Positions 25,055-34,594 of a DNA stretch of 64,000 nucleotides are shown in pieces. The position numbers were made by a program, and so were the translations under genes. Origin of the DNA: Pseudomonadota bacterium (GTDB lineage: Bacteria; Pseudomonadota; Alphaproteobacteria; Rhodobacterales; Rhodobacteraceae). The notes under the pieces are model-generated. The model worked only from the letters and a program-made list of their open reading frames with translations, was not told where the DNA came from and made no database searches. The DNA is taken from positions 310,001 through 374,000 of the forward strand of contig JAIUPC010000007.1 in assembly GCA_020161655.1 (NCBI GenBank), read 5' to 3'. How positions within the stretch are numbered: the stretch's first letter is position 1; every line of letters begins with the position of its first letter.

Positions 25055-25076
25055 ATAAGTCACAAGTTTGGCTTAT
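25055..25076. promoter_or_regulatory. LysR-type binding dyad
   Basis: The sequence ATAAGTCACA-AGTTTGGCTTAT has arms ATAAG-N-CA and TG-N-CTTAT pairing over seven of eight positions. It lies between the LysR-type gene and the DUF1127-like gene, as expected for a divergent regulator site. Confidence 0.5.
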
Positions 25077-25161
25077 GCCTTGTAGCAGGGATTCGATTGG
25101 CAGAGAAGGGCGCAACCCGCCATCATCAACGCGAGCCAGCCAAACTTGAACGAGGTCCACC

Positions 25162-25371
25162 ATGAAACTCTCCACCAACATTTTCTCTTCTGTATTCAAG
25201 AGCGTGCCCCGGTATACTCAGGTGTCGCCCCGGCTTTTCGCAAACGGGTGGGAACTTGATCCCGAGACGGCGATCATCGTTGTCGGCCTGCCGCCGTACC
25301 TGCTGAAGGACATCGGCGTCACTGATCGCGAAGATCAGGGGAACCGGATGGACAAGCGCCTGCACGCGTGA
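25162..25371 (+). CDS. Small DUF1127-like protein
   Basis: This 69-residue protein ends with [20 protein letters not shown], which resembles the conserved tail of DUF1127 (YjiS-like) proteins, where an L-x-D-I-G-L/V motif is followed by Arg. Those proteins are small, basic, often RNA-associated or regulatory peptides in alphaproteobacteria. The N-terminal part ([18 protein letters not shown]) is different from the usual DUF1127 start. It lies 13 bp before nthA and so probably opens the nitrile hydratase transcript. Confidence 0.65.
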   Translation: MKLSTNIFSSVFKSVPRYTQVSPRLFANGWELDPETAIIVVGLPPYLLKDIGVTDREDQGNRMDKRLHA

Positions 25372-25384
25372 CAGTCTTCGGCCC

Positions 25385-25996
25385 ATGCCGCATGACGATC
25401 ACGATCACCCGCATTCGCTTCTGCCGTCCGAGCCTGCGCTCCGGGTGAAGGCGCTCGAATCCGTTCTCGTCGCGAAGGGCCTTGTCGATCCGGCGGCCAT
25501 GGCCGCGATCCTTGAGACCTACGAGACGAGGGTCGGCCCGCATCTTGGCGCCCGTGTGGTGGCGCGCGCCTGGGCCGACCTGAACTTTCGGGCACTGCTT
25601 TTCGAGAATGCCAATGCGGCCATGGCCGAGCTTGGCATCACCGGACGGCAAGGTGAGCATGTCGTGGCGGTGGAGAACACGCCCGGAACCCACAACATGG
25701 TCGTCTGCACGCTTTGTTCCTGCTACCCGTGGCCGCTGCTGGGCATCCCGCCGGCCTGGTACAAGTCCGACGCCTACCGGGCGCGGGCGGTACGGGAGCC
25801 GCGCAAGGTATTGGCCGAGTTCGGCGTGACCCTGCCCGAAGCACAGAAGGTCCGCGTCTGGGATTCGACCGCCGAGGTGCGCTACCTCGTGGTGCCGATG
25901 CGACCCGAAGGGACGGACGGGATGGACGAGGCCGCGCTTGCCGCCCTTGTCACCCGCGACAGCATGATCGGCACCGGGTTGCCTCTCGCGCCATGA
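25385..25996 (+). CDS. nthA: Nitrile hydratase alpha subunit, cobalt type
   Basis: This 203-residue protein is the alpha subunit of nitrile hydratase, which converts nitriles to amides. The metal motif is [11 protein letters not shown] at about residues 107-117. In known enzymes CTLCSC marks cobalt-dependent forms and CSLCSC iron-dependent forms; the cysteines are oxidised to sulfinic and sulfenic acids. The N-terminus has the typical His-rich DHDHPH segment. Its stop overlaps the nthB start by four bases. The three nth genes form one tight operon after the DUF1127-like gene. Confidence 0.96.
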   Translation: MPHDDHDHPHSLLPSEPALRVKALESVLVAKGLVDPAAMAAILETYETRVGPHLGARVVARAWADLNFRALLFENANAAMAELGITGRQGEHVVAVENTPGTHNMVVCTLCSCYPWPLLGIPPAWYKSDAYRARAVREPRKVLAEFGVTLPEAQKVRVWDSTAEVRYLVVPMRPEGTDGMDEAALAALVTRDSMIGTGLPLAP

Positions 25997-26667
25997 CCCG
26001 CGTGCATGACATGGGCGGCCGGTTCGGCGACGGGCCGGTGGTGTCAGAGCCGCAGGGCATGGTGCCTTTCGCCAAGGGCTGGCACCGGGATGCGCTGGCG
26101 CTGACGCTCGCCGCAGGGGCGCTCGGGCAATGGTCGATCGACCGGTCGCGCCATGTCCGCGAATGCCTGTCGCCCGGGGATTACACGCGGTTTTCCTATT
26201 ACGAGATCTGGCTTGCCGCGCTTGCCGGTCTTCTGGTCGAAAAGGGTCTCGTCAGCCGGGAGGAGCTTGCCACCGGCAAGGCGGAGCCGGGCGCACCGCA
26301 TCCGCGGATCTTCCGGCCCGAGGCCGTCGGCCCGTCCCTTGCGCGCGGCACGCCCTACACGCGCGACAGCAAGGTGGCCCCGGTCTTTTCACTGGGTGAC
26401 CGGGTGCGGACCCGGCTACCGGCGCGCAATCTGCTTGTGGCGGGTGGTCACACACGACTGCCCTCTTATGCGGCGGGGCATGTCGGAACGGTGATCCTGA
26501 GCCACGGCGCGCATGTCTTTCCCGACAGCAATGCCCACGGCCTCGGCGAAAGCCCCGAGCCGCTTTATACCGTTGCCTTCGATGCCGGCGATCTTTGGGG
26601 TGCGGCGGAGCGGGCGGGCGACGAGGTGACGCTCGACCTCTGGCAAAGCTATCTGGAGCGGGCATGA
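25993..26667 (+). CDS. nthB: Nitrile hydratase beta subunit
   Basis: This 224-residue protein is the beta subunit, which forms the active-site cleft with NthA. The start [16 protein letters not shown] and the C-terminal SH3-like barrel ([38 protein letters not shown]) are family hallmarks. It overlaps both neighbours by four bases (ATGA), so the three genes are translationally coupled. The length is normal. Confidence 0.95.
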   Translation: MTRVHDMGGRFGDGPVVSEPQGMVPFAKGWHRDALALTLAAGALGQWSIDRSRHVRECLSPGDYTRFSYYEIWLAALAGLLVEKGLVSREELATGKAEPGAPHPRIFRPEAVGPSLARGTPYTRDSKVAPVFSLGDRVRTRLPARNLLVAGGHTRLPSYAAGHVGTVILSHGAHVFPDSNAHGLGESPEPLYTVAFDAGDLWGAAERAGDEVTLDLWQSYLERA

Positions 26668-26975
26668 CCCCGGAACGGCCCTTCGCGGAACCCTGGCAGG
26701 CGGAGTTGTTCGCGCTGACGGTGGCCCTGTCCGACGCGGGGGAGTTCACCTGGCCGGACTGGGCCGCAGCCTTCGGTGCCACGCTGAAGCGGCATGGGGC
26801 GGCGCGGGAACTGGACGGCGGCGCGGATTACTGGGCGGCCTGGCTGGAGACGCTGGAAGTTTTGCTGGACCTCGCGGGGACGGCGCCTGCGGATGAGGCG
26901 CATGAGATGCGCCATCGCTGGGAGGCGGCCTATCTTTCGACGCCGCACGGCAAGCCGGTGCGGCTCGGGGGATAG
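26664..26975 (+). CDS. Nitrile hydratase accessory protein (P14K/beta-like activator)
   Basis: This 103-residue protein resembles the N-terminal part of the beta subunit (PFAEPWQAELFALTVALSDAGEFTWPDWAAAFGA) and corresponds to the activator called P14K or NhlE in other cobalt-type clusters. There it escorts the alpha subunit and swaps in cobalt. The start overlaps nthB by four bases. No cobalt transporter, amidase or aldoxime dehydratase is seen nearby. It is followed by the palindromic repeat element. Confidence 0.85.
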   Translation: MTPERPFAEPWQAELFALTVALSDAGEFTWPDWAAAFGATLKRHGAARELDGGADYWAAWLETLEVLLDLAGTAPADEAHEMRHRWEAAYLSTPHGKPVRLGG

Positions 26976-27010
26976 GGAAGCGTCCGGCCACTGTGGGACA
27001 CTTCTTCCTT

Positions 27011-27189
27011 GCCCGATTTGTCCGTCGACAAATCGGGCCGCGCCTGCCTGCCCCCGGCAGGCGCGTTACCGCGCCCGCCCAGGCAGGCGCGCCCCGATTT
27101 ACAAGCGCATGGTGCAAGCGGAAAACCCCTTGCCCTCCGCCTTGCGGCTCCGGGCAACTGTCCCGCGCGATCTGCCACTGGCAGATCGC
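27011..27189 (+). repeat. Dispersed palindromic element, copy 2
   Basis: This 179-bp block lies between the convergent ends of the nitrile hydratase operon and meaB. It starts with a hairpin (arms GCCCGATTTGTC/GACAAATCGGGC, 27011-27038), followed by GCGCCTGCC/GGCAGGCGC arms. It ends with an inverted repeat of 11-bp arms GCGATCTGCCA/TGGCAGATCGC at 27167-27189. It aligns over its full length with the reverse complement of 13009-13185. Open frames through it are repeat-derived. Confidence 0.85.
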
Positions 27190-27227
27190 TGATGCGGGCC
27201 TGGGGCCAAATCGGCAGCCGGGGCCTT

Positions 27228-28205
27228 TTATCCGCCCCGTAGCGCCGCCAGCATCTCTTCCGCCGCCTCTGCCGAAGCCTTGCGCCCTGCCGCCACCTCA
27301 GCGCCGAGCGCCTCCATCCGTGCCCGGATCGCCTTGTCACCGGTCAGCCGCACCAGTAGCCCGGCGCGCACCTCTTCCTCGAACCAGCGCTGTGCCTGTT
27401 CCGCCCGCCGTTTGGCGAACCAGCCCGTGTCCCGCCGCGCGGCGGTGAGCGCCTGCATCCCGGCCCATGCCTCGGAAAGCCCCTTCTCCTCGACAGCGGA
27501 AACCACCATCGCCTTCGGAAAGCCCTCTGGGTCCTGCGGCCGTTTCCTCAGAAGCCTGAGCGCCCCGGAATAGTCGGCACAGGTCCGCATCGCGGTGTCC
27601 TTCAGCGCCCCGTCGGCCTTGTTGACAAGGATGAGGTCGGCCATCTCCATGATGCCGCGCTTGACGCCCTGCAATTCGTCGCCGCCCGCCGGGGCGAGGA
27701 GGAGAACGAAGATATCCGTCATTTCGGCCACCATCGTCTCGGACTGGCCGACGCCGACCGTCTCGATCAGGACCACATCGAACCCCGCCGCCTCGCACAA
27801 GGCCACCGCCTCGCGCGTGCGCCTTGCGACGCCGCCAAGATGGGTCTGGCTTGGCGAGGGGCGGATGAAGGCGTTTGGGTCGCGCGACAGCCGTTCCATC
27901 CGGGTCTTGTCGCCGAGGATCGAGCCGCCGGTGCGGGCCGAGGACGGGTCGACGGCGAGGACGGCGACGCGCAGCCCCTGCCCGGTCAGCATCATCCCGA
28001 AAGCCTCGATGAAGCTCGACTTGCCGACGCCGGGCGTGCCGGAAAGCCCAATGCGCAGCGCCTGCCGCGCGGTGCCGAGCCGCGCCAGAAGTTCGGTCGC
28101 CTTGGCCCGGTGATCGGCGCGGCCGCTTTCGACCAGCGTGATCGCCCGCGCCAGCGCCCTTCGGTCGCCCGCGGCCACGCCCTCGGCAAGCTTTGTCGCA
28201 TCCAT
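27228..28205 (-). CDS. meaB: Methylmalonyl-CoA mutase-associated GTPase MeaB
   Basis: This 325-residue protein is the G-protein chaperone that loads and protects adenosylcobalamin-dependent methylmalonyl-CoA mutase. The P-loop is [15 protein letters not shown], followed by [33 protein letters not shown] and the VNKADG base-recognition motif. I chose the ATG at 28205 ([10 protein letters not shown]), since the open frame continues far upstream only as a shadow of hrpB. The mutase itself is not in the window, but a methylmalonyl-CoA epimerase gene is at 48.3 kb. It is divergent from hrpB. Confidence 0.96.
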   Translation of the reverse strand: MDATKLAEGVAAGDRRALARAITLVESGRADHRAKATELLARLGTARQALRIGLSGTPGVGKSSFIEAFGMMLTGQGLRVAVLAVDPSSARTGGSILGDKTRMERLSRDPNAFIRPSPSQTHLGGVARRTREAVALCEAAGFDVVLIETVGVGQSETMVAEMTDIFVLLLAPAGGDELQGVKRGIMEMADLILVNKADGALKDTAMRTCADYSGALRLLRKRPQDPEGFPKAMVVSAVEEKGLSEAWAGMQALTAARRDTGWFAKRRAEQAQRWFEEEVRAGLLVRLTGDKAIRARMEALGAEVAAGRKASAEAAEEMLAALRGG

Positions 28206-28310
28206 CGCCGGCTCCGTCCCTCTTGCCGCACCGTTCTGCCCGCGCACACCCCGCCTGTCCATCCCCGCCGGCGCTGGAAAAGCCCAAGGTTTCGCGCGAT
28301 AAGCGCCGGG

Positions 28311-30740
28311 ATGACCGACCGGCTGCCCATAGACGAGGCCCTGCCCGCCCTGATCGCGGCCCTTCGCGACGGGGGTCGCGCCGTGTTGCAGGCGCCGCCG
28401 GGGGCCGGCAAGACGACAAGGGTGCCGCTGGCGGTTCTGCAGGCCGGCCTCGCCCCGGCCCGCATCGTCATGCTGGAACCCCGCCGCCTTGCCGCCCGCG
28501 CCGCTGCCGAGCGGATGGCGGAGACGCTGGGCGAGAAGGTCGGTGACACCGTCGGCTACCGCATCCGGGGCGAAGCGAAGGTGTCGAAGGCCACGAAGAT
28601 CGAGGTGGTGACGGAAGGCATCCTGACGCGGATGCTTCAGTCGGACCCTGAGCTTTCCGGCGTAAGTACCCTGATCTTCGACGAATTTCACGAACGCTCC
28701 TTGAATGCCGACCTCGGTTTGGCACTCACTTGGGAGGTGCGGCAGGCGCTGCGCCCCGACCTTCAGATCATCGTCATGTCGGCGACGCTCGATGCCGGGC
28801 CGGTGGCGGCGATGCTGGCGGATGCGCCTGTCGTCACCTCGGAAGGCCGCGCCTTTCCGGTGGAAACCCGCTGGCTCGCCCGACCCGTCGCGGCGGGGAT
28901 GCGGTTCGAGGCGGCGCTGGCCGGGCTGGTTGTGGAGGTGGCTGAGGAAACCACGGGCGGCATCCTCGTCTTCCTGCCGGGCGAGGGAGAGATCCGGCGG
29001 GTCGAGGGGTTGTTGCAGGGCCGCCTGCCCGAGGGTTGCGTGGTCCGCCCCCTTTTCGGCGCGATGGACTTCGCCGCCCAGCGCGCCGCCATTGCGCCGG
29101 CGCGCGAGGGGCGGAAGGTGGTGCTGGCGACGGCCATCGCCGAAACCTCGCTGACCATCGAGGATGTCCGCGTGGTGGTGGACGGCGGCCGCGCCCGGCG
29201 GGCGCGCTTTGATCCGGCGTCGGGCATGGCGCGGCTCGTCACCGAGAGGGTGACGCGGGCCGAGGCGGAACAGCGCCGGGGCCGCGCGGGCCGGGTGGCG
29301 GAAGGCACCTGCTACCGGCTCTGGACCAAAGGCGAGGAGGGCGGGATGGCCGCCTTCCCGCCGCCCGAGATCGCCGCCGCCGACCTGACGGGCCTCGCCT
29401 TGGAACTGGCGCTTTGGGGGTCGGACGGGGCCGATCTTGCCTTCCTGACGCCGCCCCCTGCCCCGGCACTGGCCGAGGCGCGGGCGCTTCTGACCGACCT
29501 TGGCGCCCTTCATGAAGGTCGGATCACCGCGCATGGCCGCGCGCTTGCGGCGCTGCCCGCCCATCCGCGCCTTGGGCATATGCTGGTGACGGCGGGGCCG
29601 GAGGCGGCGACGCTCGCTGCCCTTCTGGAAGAACGCGATCCCTTGCGGGGGGCGCCTGCCGACCTGATGCTGCGGCTTGACGCGCTGCGCGATCCGGCGC
29701 GCTTTGCCGCCGATCGCGGGATCGTCGAACACATCCGAACCGAGGCGAAGCGCCTGGCCCGGATGGTGGCGCCGGTGGAGGGGCGTTTCACCCCCGCCGA
29801 GATGGCGGCCCTCGCCTATCCCGACCGCATCGGCCTCCGCCGCAAGGGCGAGGCGCCGCGCTTCGTGCTGTCCGGTGGCAAGGGTGCCATTGCCGCCGAG
29901 AGCGATGCCATCGGCAAGGCCGACCTCATCGTCGCCACCGATCTCGACGGCGACCCGCGCGAAGCGAAGATCCGGCAGGGGATCCCGATTTCGGAAGCCT
30001 CGCTCCGCCGCCTCTACGGCGACCGCATCCGCTGGCAGGACATCACCGAATGGTCGCGCCGCGAGGGCCGGGTGATCGCGCGGCGGCAGGAACGCTTAGG
30101 CGCGCTGATCCTCGCCGAGCGGCACTGGCCCGATGCGCCGCCGGAGGCCCTGGCCTGCGCCGCTTTCGACGGGCTGGTGCAACTCGGCCTGCCGTTTAGC
30201 GATGCCGCCCGCCGTTTTCGCGCCCGCATCGCGCTTTTGCGGCACGAAGGCGCAGATATGCCGGACCTCTCGGACGAGGCCCTTCTTTCCGATCCCGGCT
30301 GGCTTTTGCCCTTCCTTGCCGGCAAGCGGACGGAGGCCGACCTTCGCGCGCTCGACCTGACCGAGGCGCTCAGGGCGAAGCTGTCGTGGGAGGAGATGTC
30401 GCTCGCCGACCGCCTCGCGCCGGCGCATTTCGAAACCCCGCTCGGCCGGAAGATTGCCATCGACTATGAGGGCGACCACCCGTCGATCACGCTGCGCCTG
30501 CAGGAGATGTTCGGGGTGAGCGTCCATCCGACCGTCGGCCCGAAGCGTCTGCCGCTGCGCATCACGCTGCTCTCGCCGGCGCAAAGTCCGGTGCAGACCA
30601 CGCTCGACCTGCCCGGCTTCTGGGCGACGAGCTACGGCGACGTCCGGAAGGACATGCGCGGCCAGTATCCGCGCCACCCCTGGCCCGAGGATCCGACCGA
30701 GGCGGCACCGACGCTCCGCGCCAAGCCGAGAGGGACCTGA
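28311..30740 (+). CDS. hrpB: ATP-dependent helicase HrpB
   Basis: This 809-residue protein is a DEAH-type RNA helicase of the HrpB group. Motif I is [16 protein letters not shown] (about residue 30), motif II is DEFHERS, motif III is MSATLD, and motif VI is [10 protein letters not shown]. The HA2-type domain and the HrpB-specific C-terminal domain ([18 protein letters not shown]) follow. The start [14 protein letters not shown] matches family N-termini, so I took ATG 28311. Its role in bacteria is not well defined. It is divergent from meaB. Confidence 0.96.
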   Translation: MTDRLPIDEALPALIAALRDGGRAVLQAPPGAGKTTRVPLAVLQAGLAPARIVMLEPRRLAARAAAERMAETLGEKVGDTVGYRIRGEAKVSKATKIEVVTEGILTRMLQSDPELSGVSTLIFDEFHERSLNADLGLALTWEVRQALRPDLQIIVMSATLDAGPVAAMLADAPVVTSEGRAFPVETRWLARPVAAGMRFEAALAGLVVEVAEETTGGILVFLPGEGEIRRVEGLLQGRLPEGCVVRPLFGAMDFAAQRAAIAPAREGRKVVLATAIAETSLTIEDVRVVVDGGRARRARFDPASGMARLVTERVTRAEAEQRRGRAGRVAEGTCYRLWTKGEEGGMAAFPPPEIAAADLTGLALELALWGSDGADLAFLTPPPAPALAEARALLTDLGALHEGRITAHGRALAALPAHPRLGHMLVTAGPEAATLAALLEERDPLRGAPADLMLRLDALRDPARFAADRGIVEHIRTEAKRLARMVAPVEGRFTPAEMAALAYPDRIGLRRKGEAPRFVLSGGKGAIAAESDAIGKADLIVATDLDGDPREAKIRQGIPISEASLRRLYGDRIRWQDITEWSRREGRVIARRQERLGALILAERHWPDAPPEALACAAFDGLVQLGLPFSDAARRFRARIALLRHEGADMPDLSDEALLSDPGWLLPFLAGKRTEADLRALDLTEALRAKLSWEEMSLADRLAPAHFETPLGRKIAIDYEGDHPSITLRLQEMFGVSVHPTVGPKRLPLRITLLSPAQSPVQTTLDLPGFWATSYGDVRKDMRGQYPRHPWPEDPTEAAPTLRAKPRGT

Positions 30741-30743
30741 CGG

Positions 30744-31241
30744 TCAGCCGGCGAGGAAGTCGGGCTTGCCAAGCTCGACACCATTGTGGCGCAGGATCGC
30801 GTAGGCCGTGGTCAGGTGGAAGTAGAAGTTGGGCAGGCTCCAGGCGCGAACGAAATCGAGGCCGGAGAAGGTCATGTCACTGCCGCGCACCTTGATCGTC
30901 AGTTCCCGGCTTTCCGCCCCGTCGAAGGCGGATGCCGGGATCGCACCGACGTCGGCGACGGTCCGGGCGATGCGCGCCCTGAGGTCCGCGAAGGAGGCTT
31001 CGTTATCCGGCACCGAGGACGGCTCGCCCCCCGAAAGCCGGATCGCCCCGCGCCGCGCGGAATCGCAGGCGATCTGCACCTGACGCGTCAGGGGATACAT
31101 GTCGGGATAGAGCCGGGCGGAGAGAAAGACCGAGGGGTCGATCTTCTTCGCCTCGGCATGAGCCTCGGCCTTGTCGAGGATCTTCGACAGGGAAGAGAGG
31201 CCACGGAGCATCGGCGGGACGTAGAAGTCATAGAGGGACAA
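30744..31241 (-). CDS. DUF1993 family protein
   Basis: This 165-residue protein matches DUF1993, a family of unknown function with a four-helix bundle predicted. It begins SLYDFYVPPMLRGLSSLSKI and contains FLSARLYPDMYPLTRQVQIA and FYFHLTTAYAILRHNGVELG. I chose a TTG at 31241 because GCAGGAG lies eight bases upstream and the family starts MSLYDFYVP; a GTG at 31250 is an alternative. It converges with hrpB, three bases away, and lies downstream of argF. Confidence 0.85.
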   Translation of the reverse strand: MSLYDFYVPPMLRGLSSLSKILDKAEAHAEAKKIDPSVFLSARLYPDMYPLTRQVQIACDSARRGAIRLSGGEPSSVPDNEASFADLRARIARTVADVGAIPASAFDGAESRELTIKVRGSDMTFSGLDFVRAWSLPNFYFHLTTAYAILRHNGVELGKPDFLAG

Positions 31242-31416
31242 GGCGGGCACTCCTGCAAGGTTGGCAGAGGCTAGCTTGGCTGCGGCCGGGAAGGAAGAGA
31301 CGTCTGACCGGAAGCCGCCCCCACCCCATCCCTCCCCCACATCGGGGGGAGGGAGGCGCCTGGAATGCCGGCGCGGGGCAGATTGGGAGGACGGCTTCTC
31401 GACCCGGAGGCCAGGC

Positions 31417-32343
31417 TCACACCCCGAGGCACCAGCGCAGGATCGCCTTCTGCGCATGAAGCCGGTTTTCGCTTTCGTCGAAGATCACCGATTGCGGGCC
31501 GTCCATCACCTCGCTCGTCGCCTCTTCGTTCCGGTGCGCGGGCAGGCAATGCATGAAGAGCGCATCGGGCTTCGCCTCGCCCATCATCGCGCCGTTGACC
31601 TGATAGGGGCGGAGCTGGTTGTGGCGGCGTTCGCGGGCGCTTTCGGGATCGTGCATCGAGACCCAGGTGTCGGTGACGATGGCGTCGGCACCCTGCGCTG
31701 CCCGCAGGGGATCACGGTCGATGACGACGTTCGAACCCTTCGAGCGGGCAAACTCCACCGCGCGCGGGTTGGGGTCGAGCGTCTCCGGCCCGGTGAAGGT
31801 CACGTCGAAGCCGAACTGGCCGGCGGCGTGGAGCCATGACGTGCAGACGTTGTTGCCATCGCCCGACCAGACGAACTTGCGGCCCTTGAGCGGGCCGCGA
31901 TGTTCCTCGTAAGTCACGATATCGGCCATGATCTGGCAGGGATGCGAGGTGTCGGTGAGGCCGTTGATGACCGGGACCGTGGCATGTTCGGCCATCTCGA
32001 GAAGCGTCGCCTCGTCGAAGGTCCTGAGCATGATGAGATCGACATAGCGCGAGAGAACCCGCGCGGTGTCGGCGATGGATTCGCCGTGGCCAAGCTGCAT
32101 GTCCTTGCCGGAAAGCACCATCGTCTCGCCGCCCATCTGGCGGGCGCCGACATCGAAGGAGATGCGCGTGCGGGTCGAGGGCTTTTCGAAGATGAGCGCG
32201 ATCATCCGGCCCGCAAGCGGCTGTTCGGCGTCAGCCATGCCCTTCGGCTTCCCGATCCGCGCGTCCTTCATCGCGCGGGCATTGCGGATCATCGCCGTGA
32301 GGTCGGCGGGGCTGGTTTTGTCGATATCGAGGAAGTGATTCAT
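31417..32343 (-). CDS. argF: Ornithine carbamoyltransferase
   Basis: This 308-residue enzyme makes citrulline from ornithine and carbamoyl phosphate in arginine synthesis. The carbamoyl phosphate site is [11 protein letters not shown], followed by [19 protein letters not shown], the SHPCQ motif and the ornithine loop FMHCLPAHR near the end. Length is normal. It lies 60 bp downstream of argD, so the two form an argDF operon. CarB elsewhere in this window supplies the carbamoyl phosphate. Confidence 0.98.
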   Translation of the reverse strand: MNHFLDIDKTSPADLTAMIRNARAMKDARIGKPKGMADAEQPLAGRMIALIFEKPSTRTRISFDVGARQMGGETMVLSGKDMQLGHGESIADTARVLSRYVDLIMLRTFDEATLLEMAEHATVPVINGLTDTSHPCQIMADIVTYEEHRGPLKGRKFVWSGDGNNVCTSWLHAAGQFGFDVTFTGPETLDPNPRAVEFARSKGSNVVIDRDPLRAAQGADAIVTDTWVSMHDPESARERRHNQLRPYQVNGAMMGEAKPDALFMHCLPAHRNEEATSEVMDGPQSVIFDESENRLHAQKAILRWCLGV

Positions 32344-32403
32344 GATGTTGGCTTTCCTGCCGGACTGCCGGGGGGCTCGCCCCCCGGACCCCCGAGAGTA
32401 CTT

Positions 32404-33588
32404 TCAGACAGAAAGTGAAGCGGGTTCGAGCGCCACGGCGGCGGCATCGAGGCGGCGGAGCGCCTCCTCGATCTCATCATCGGTGATCGTCAGGGGCGGC
32501 AGGATGCGCAAGGTGTCGTCGGCGGCAGCGACGGTCAGGACGTGGGCGGCGTAGCCGGCCTTGACCATGTCGGCGGGGGCGACCTTGCATTTCAGACCAA
32601 GCATCAGGCCCTGACCGCGTACCGCCTCGAAGATGGCGGGATGGGTGGCGACCAGTCCTTCGAGCTTCTGGCGGAACAGGGCACCCTTCCGCGCCACCTC
32701 GGCGAGGAAGGCCGGGTCGGCGATGATCTCCACCACCTTCGCGCCGACGGCACAGGCAAGGGGGTTGCCGCCGTAGGTGGAGCCATGGGTGCCCGCCACC
32801 ATGCCGGAGGCGGCCTTTTCGCTGGCGAGCACGGCGCCCAAGGGAAAGCCGCCGCCGATGCCCTTGGCGACCATCATGATGTCGGGGGCGATGCCGGCCC
32901 ATTCATGGGCGAAGAGCCGACCCGTCCGGCCCATGCCGCATTGCACCTCATCGAGGATGAGAAGCGCGCCGGTCCGGTCGCAGGCGGCGCGGATACGTTT
33001 CAGATCGGCATCGGAGAGGGGCCGGATGCCGCCTTCGCCCTGGATCGGCTCGACCATCACGGCGCAGGTGTCTTCGCTGATCGCGGCCTCAAGCGCGCCG
33101 ATGTCGGCCCAGGGCAGTTGCCGGAAGCCGGGCATCAAGGGGCCGAAGCCCTTGACCATCTTCTCGGACCCCGCCGCCGCGATGGCGCCGGTGGAGCGGC
33201 CGTGGAAGGCGCCTTCGAAGGTCAGGATCTCGGCCCGGGGCGTGCCCTTCTCATACCAGTATTTCCGCGCCATCTTGATCGCGAGTTCCGCCGTCTCGGT
33301 CCCGGAATTGGTGACGAAGACGGTATCGGCGAAGGTGGCGTCGGTCAGACGGTCGGCGAGCCGTTGCTGTTCGGGGATCTCATAGACATTCGAGACATGC
33401 CAGAGCCGGCCCGCCTGTTCGGTCAGCGTGGCGACCAGCGCCGGATTGGCGTGGCCGAGCGCATTGACCGCGATGCCTGACCCGAGGTCGAGGTATCGGG
33501 TGCCGTCCTTTTCGATCAGCCAGCTGCCCTCGCCCTTCACGAAGGAGAGGGGCGCACGGTTATAGGTCGGAAGAACGGTCGGGATCAT
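32404..33588 (-). CDS. argD: Acetylornithine aminotransferase
   Basis: This 394-residue enzyme is a PLP-dependent class III aminotransferase that converts N-acetylglutamate semialdehyde to N-acetylornithine. Visible motifs are YLDLGSGIAVNALGHANPAL, FHGRSTGAIAA, LILDEVQCGMGRTG and the PLP lysine in MMVAKGIGGGFPLGA. I chose the ATG at 33588 (MIPTVLPTYNRAPL), the usual family start; the longer frame adds ten weak residues. It precedes argF in an operon. Confidence 0.97.
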   Translation of the reverse strand: MIPTVLPTYNRAPLSFVKGEGSWLIEKDGTRYLDLGSGIAVNALGHANPALVATLTEQAGRLWHVSNVYEIPEQQRLADRLTDATFADTVFVTNSGTETAELAIKMARKYWYEKGTPRAEILTFEGAFHGRSTGAIAAAGSEKMVKGFGPLMPGFRQLPWADIGALEAAISEDTCAVMVEPIQGEGGIRPLSDADLKRIRAACDRTGALLILDEVQCGMGRTGRLFAHEWAGIAPDIMMVAKGIGGGFPLGAVLASEKAASGMVAGTHGSTYGGNPLACAVGAKVVEIIADPAFLAEVARKGALFRQKLEGLVATHPAIFEAVRGQGLMLGLKCKVAPADMVKAGYAAHVLTVAAADDTLRILPPLTITDDEIEEALRRLDAAAVALEPASLSV

Positions 33589-33943
33589 CTCGGGGGTACT
33601 CCGCGAAGAGAAGGCCAAGGGGTGCCCTAAGGGGCGGGATGTGTCAACGATTTGCGGGCTGTGTGGCGGCAGGCTGCGGCCACGGGGTGACGGACGTCAG
33701 GCGCGGGTGCGGCGGCGTCGGGGACGGGCGAGAAGGCGGGTCCGTTGCATCATGGGATGGTTGGGTAGCGGGAAAGTGCGGCCTTGTCCACCGGAAACCC
33801 GGCAGTCGGCGGCCACCCGGACTTGCCAAGGTGGGGGCATCTCTTGTATCTCAGCCCGTCCCATCTAGAATGGGCCTTGCGACTTTCCCGACCCCGCCAG
33901 TGCGGCCCTGCCGCCGGCCCGGTCCCCGACCCGAGGTAAGATC
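33589..33943. other. Divergent intergenic region argD/gcrA
   Basis: This 355-bp stretch holds no convincing gene. The left part is G-rich (33660-33760) and the only open frames are Arg-rich shadows. The right part contains a plausible gcrA promoter at 33844-33871. The argD promoter must lie in the left part, but I see no strong match. Confidence 0.6.
33844..33871 (+). promoter_or_regulatory. Putative gcrA promoter
   Basis: TTGTAT (33844-33849) and TAGAAT (33866-33871) are separated by 16 bp, giving a start near 33878 and a leader of about 66 nt before the gcrA ATG. Confidence 0.4.
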
Positions 33944-34540
33944 ATGTCCTGGACCGACGAGCGCGTCGAGACACTGAAGAAAATGTGGGCCGATGGCCAG
34001 TCGGCGAGCCAGATCGCCAAGGAACTGGGCGGCGTCACCCGCAATGCGGTGATCGGCAAGGTCCACCGGCTTGGTCTGTCCAACCGCGTCGGCGCCGCGC
34101 CGGAGCCGGCACCGAAGGCCAAGGCCGCCGATCCGGCGCCGAAACCCGCCGAGACCCGGCCCGCCGCCGCGAAGCCCGCCGCGCCGAACACCCAGCCCCG
34201 CGCCGCCGAGAAACCGGCGCCCGAGCCGGCCCCCGCCGCGCCGCAGGCCGCGAACGGCCGCCGGCCGATCGTGCCGGCCGGTCAACCGCTGCCGCCGCAG
34301 CCTTCGGCCGGCGAGATCAGCCCCGAGGCGCTGGCCTCCGTGCGCGAGATCGAGAAGCGGGCGAGGAAGCTCACCCTGATGGAACTTACCGAGCGCACCT
34401 GCAAATGGCCGATCGGCGACCCGGCGACCGATGATTTCTGGTTCTGCGGCCTTGGCACCCAGCAGGGCAAACCCTACTGCGACGCCCATGTCGGCGTGGC
34501 CTTCCAGCCGATGTCGTCGAGAAGGGATCGGCGGCGATGA
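33944..34540 (+). CDS. gcrA: GcrA cell cycle regulator
   Basis: This 198-residue protein is GcrA, an alphaproteobacterial cell-cycle regulator. It binds DNA methylated at GANTC and contacts sigma-70. It begins MSWTDERVETLKKMWADGQS, followed by IAKELGGVTRNAVIGKVHRL, the helix-turn-helix. A long Ala/Pro-rich linker (about 50-115) leads to the C-terminal sigma-binding segment with LTERTCKWPIGDP, FWFCG and PYCDAHVGVAFQP, where the cysteines are conserved. Length is typical. It is a monocistronic gene facing the RTX gene. Confidence 0.97.
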   Translation: MSWTDERVETLKKMWADGQSASQIAKELGGVTRNAVIGKVHRLGLSNRVGAAPEPAPKAKAADPAPKPAETRPAAAKPAAPNTQPRAAEKPAPEPAPAAPQAANGRRPIVPAGQPLPPQPSAGEISPEALASVREIEKRARKLTLMELTERTCKWPIGDPATDDFWFCGLGTQQGKPYCDAHVGVAFQPMSSRRDRRR

Positions 34541-34594
34541 TCCGGCGCGGGGCAAGACCGGGGCGCACCTGCGCGCGCCCCGGCCCGACGGCAT

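Noticed and set aside
26930..27448. Open frames on both strands between the nitrile hydratase operon and meaB
   Set aside because: They lie in element copy 2 and the 3' end of meaB; their residues repeat those encoded by copy 1.
28206..29732. Minus-strand extension of meaB
   Set aside because: It is a shadow opposite hrpB. MeaB homology starts at MDATKLAEG (28205).
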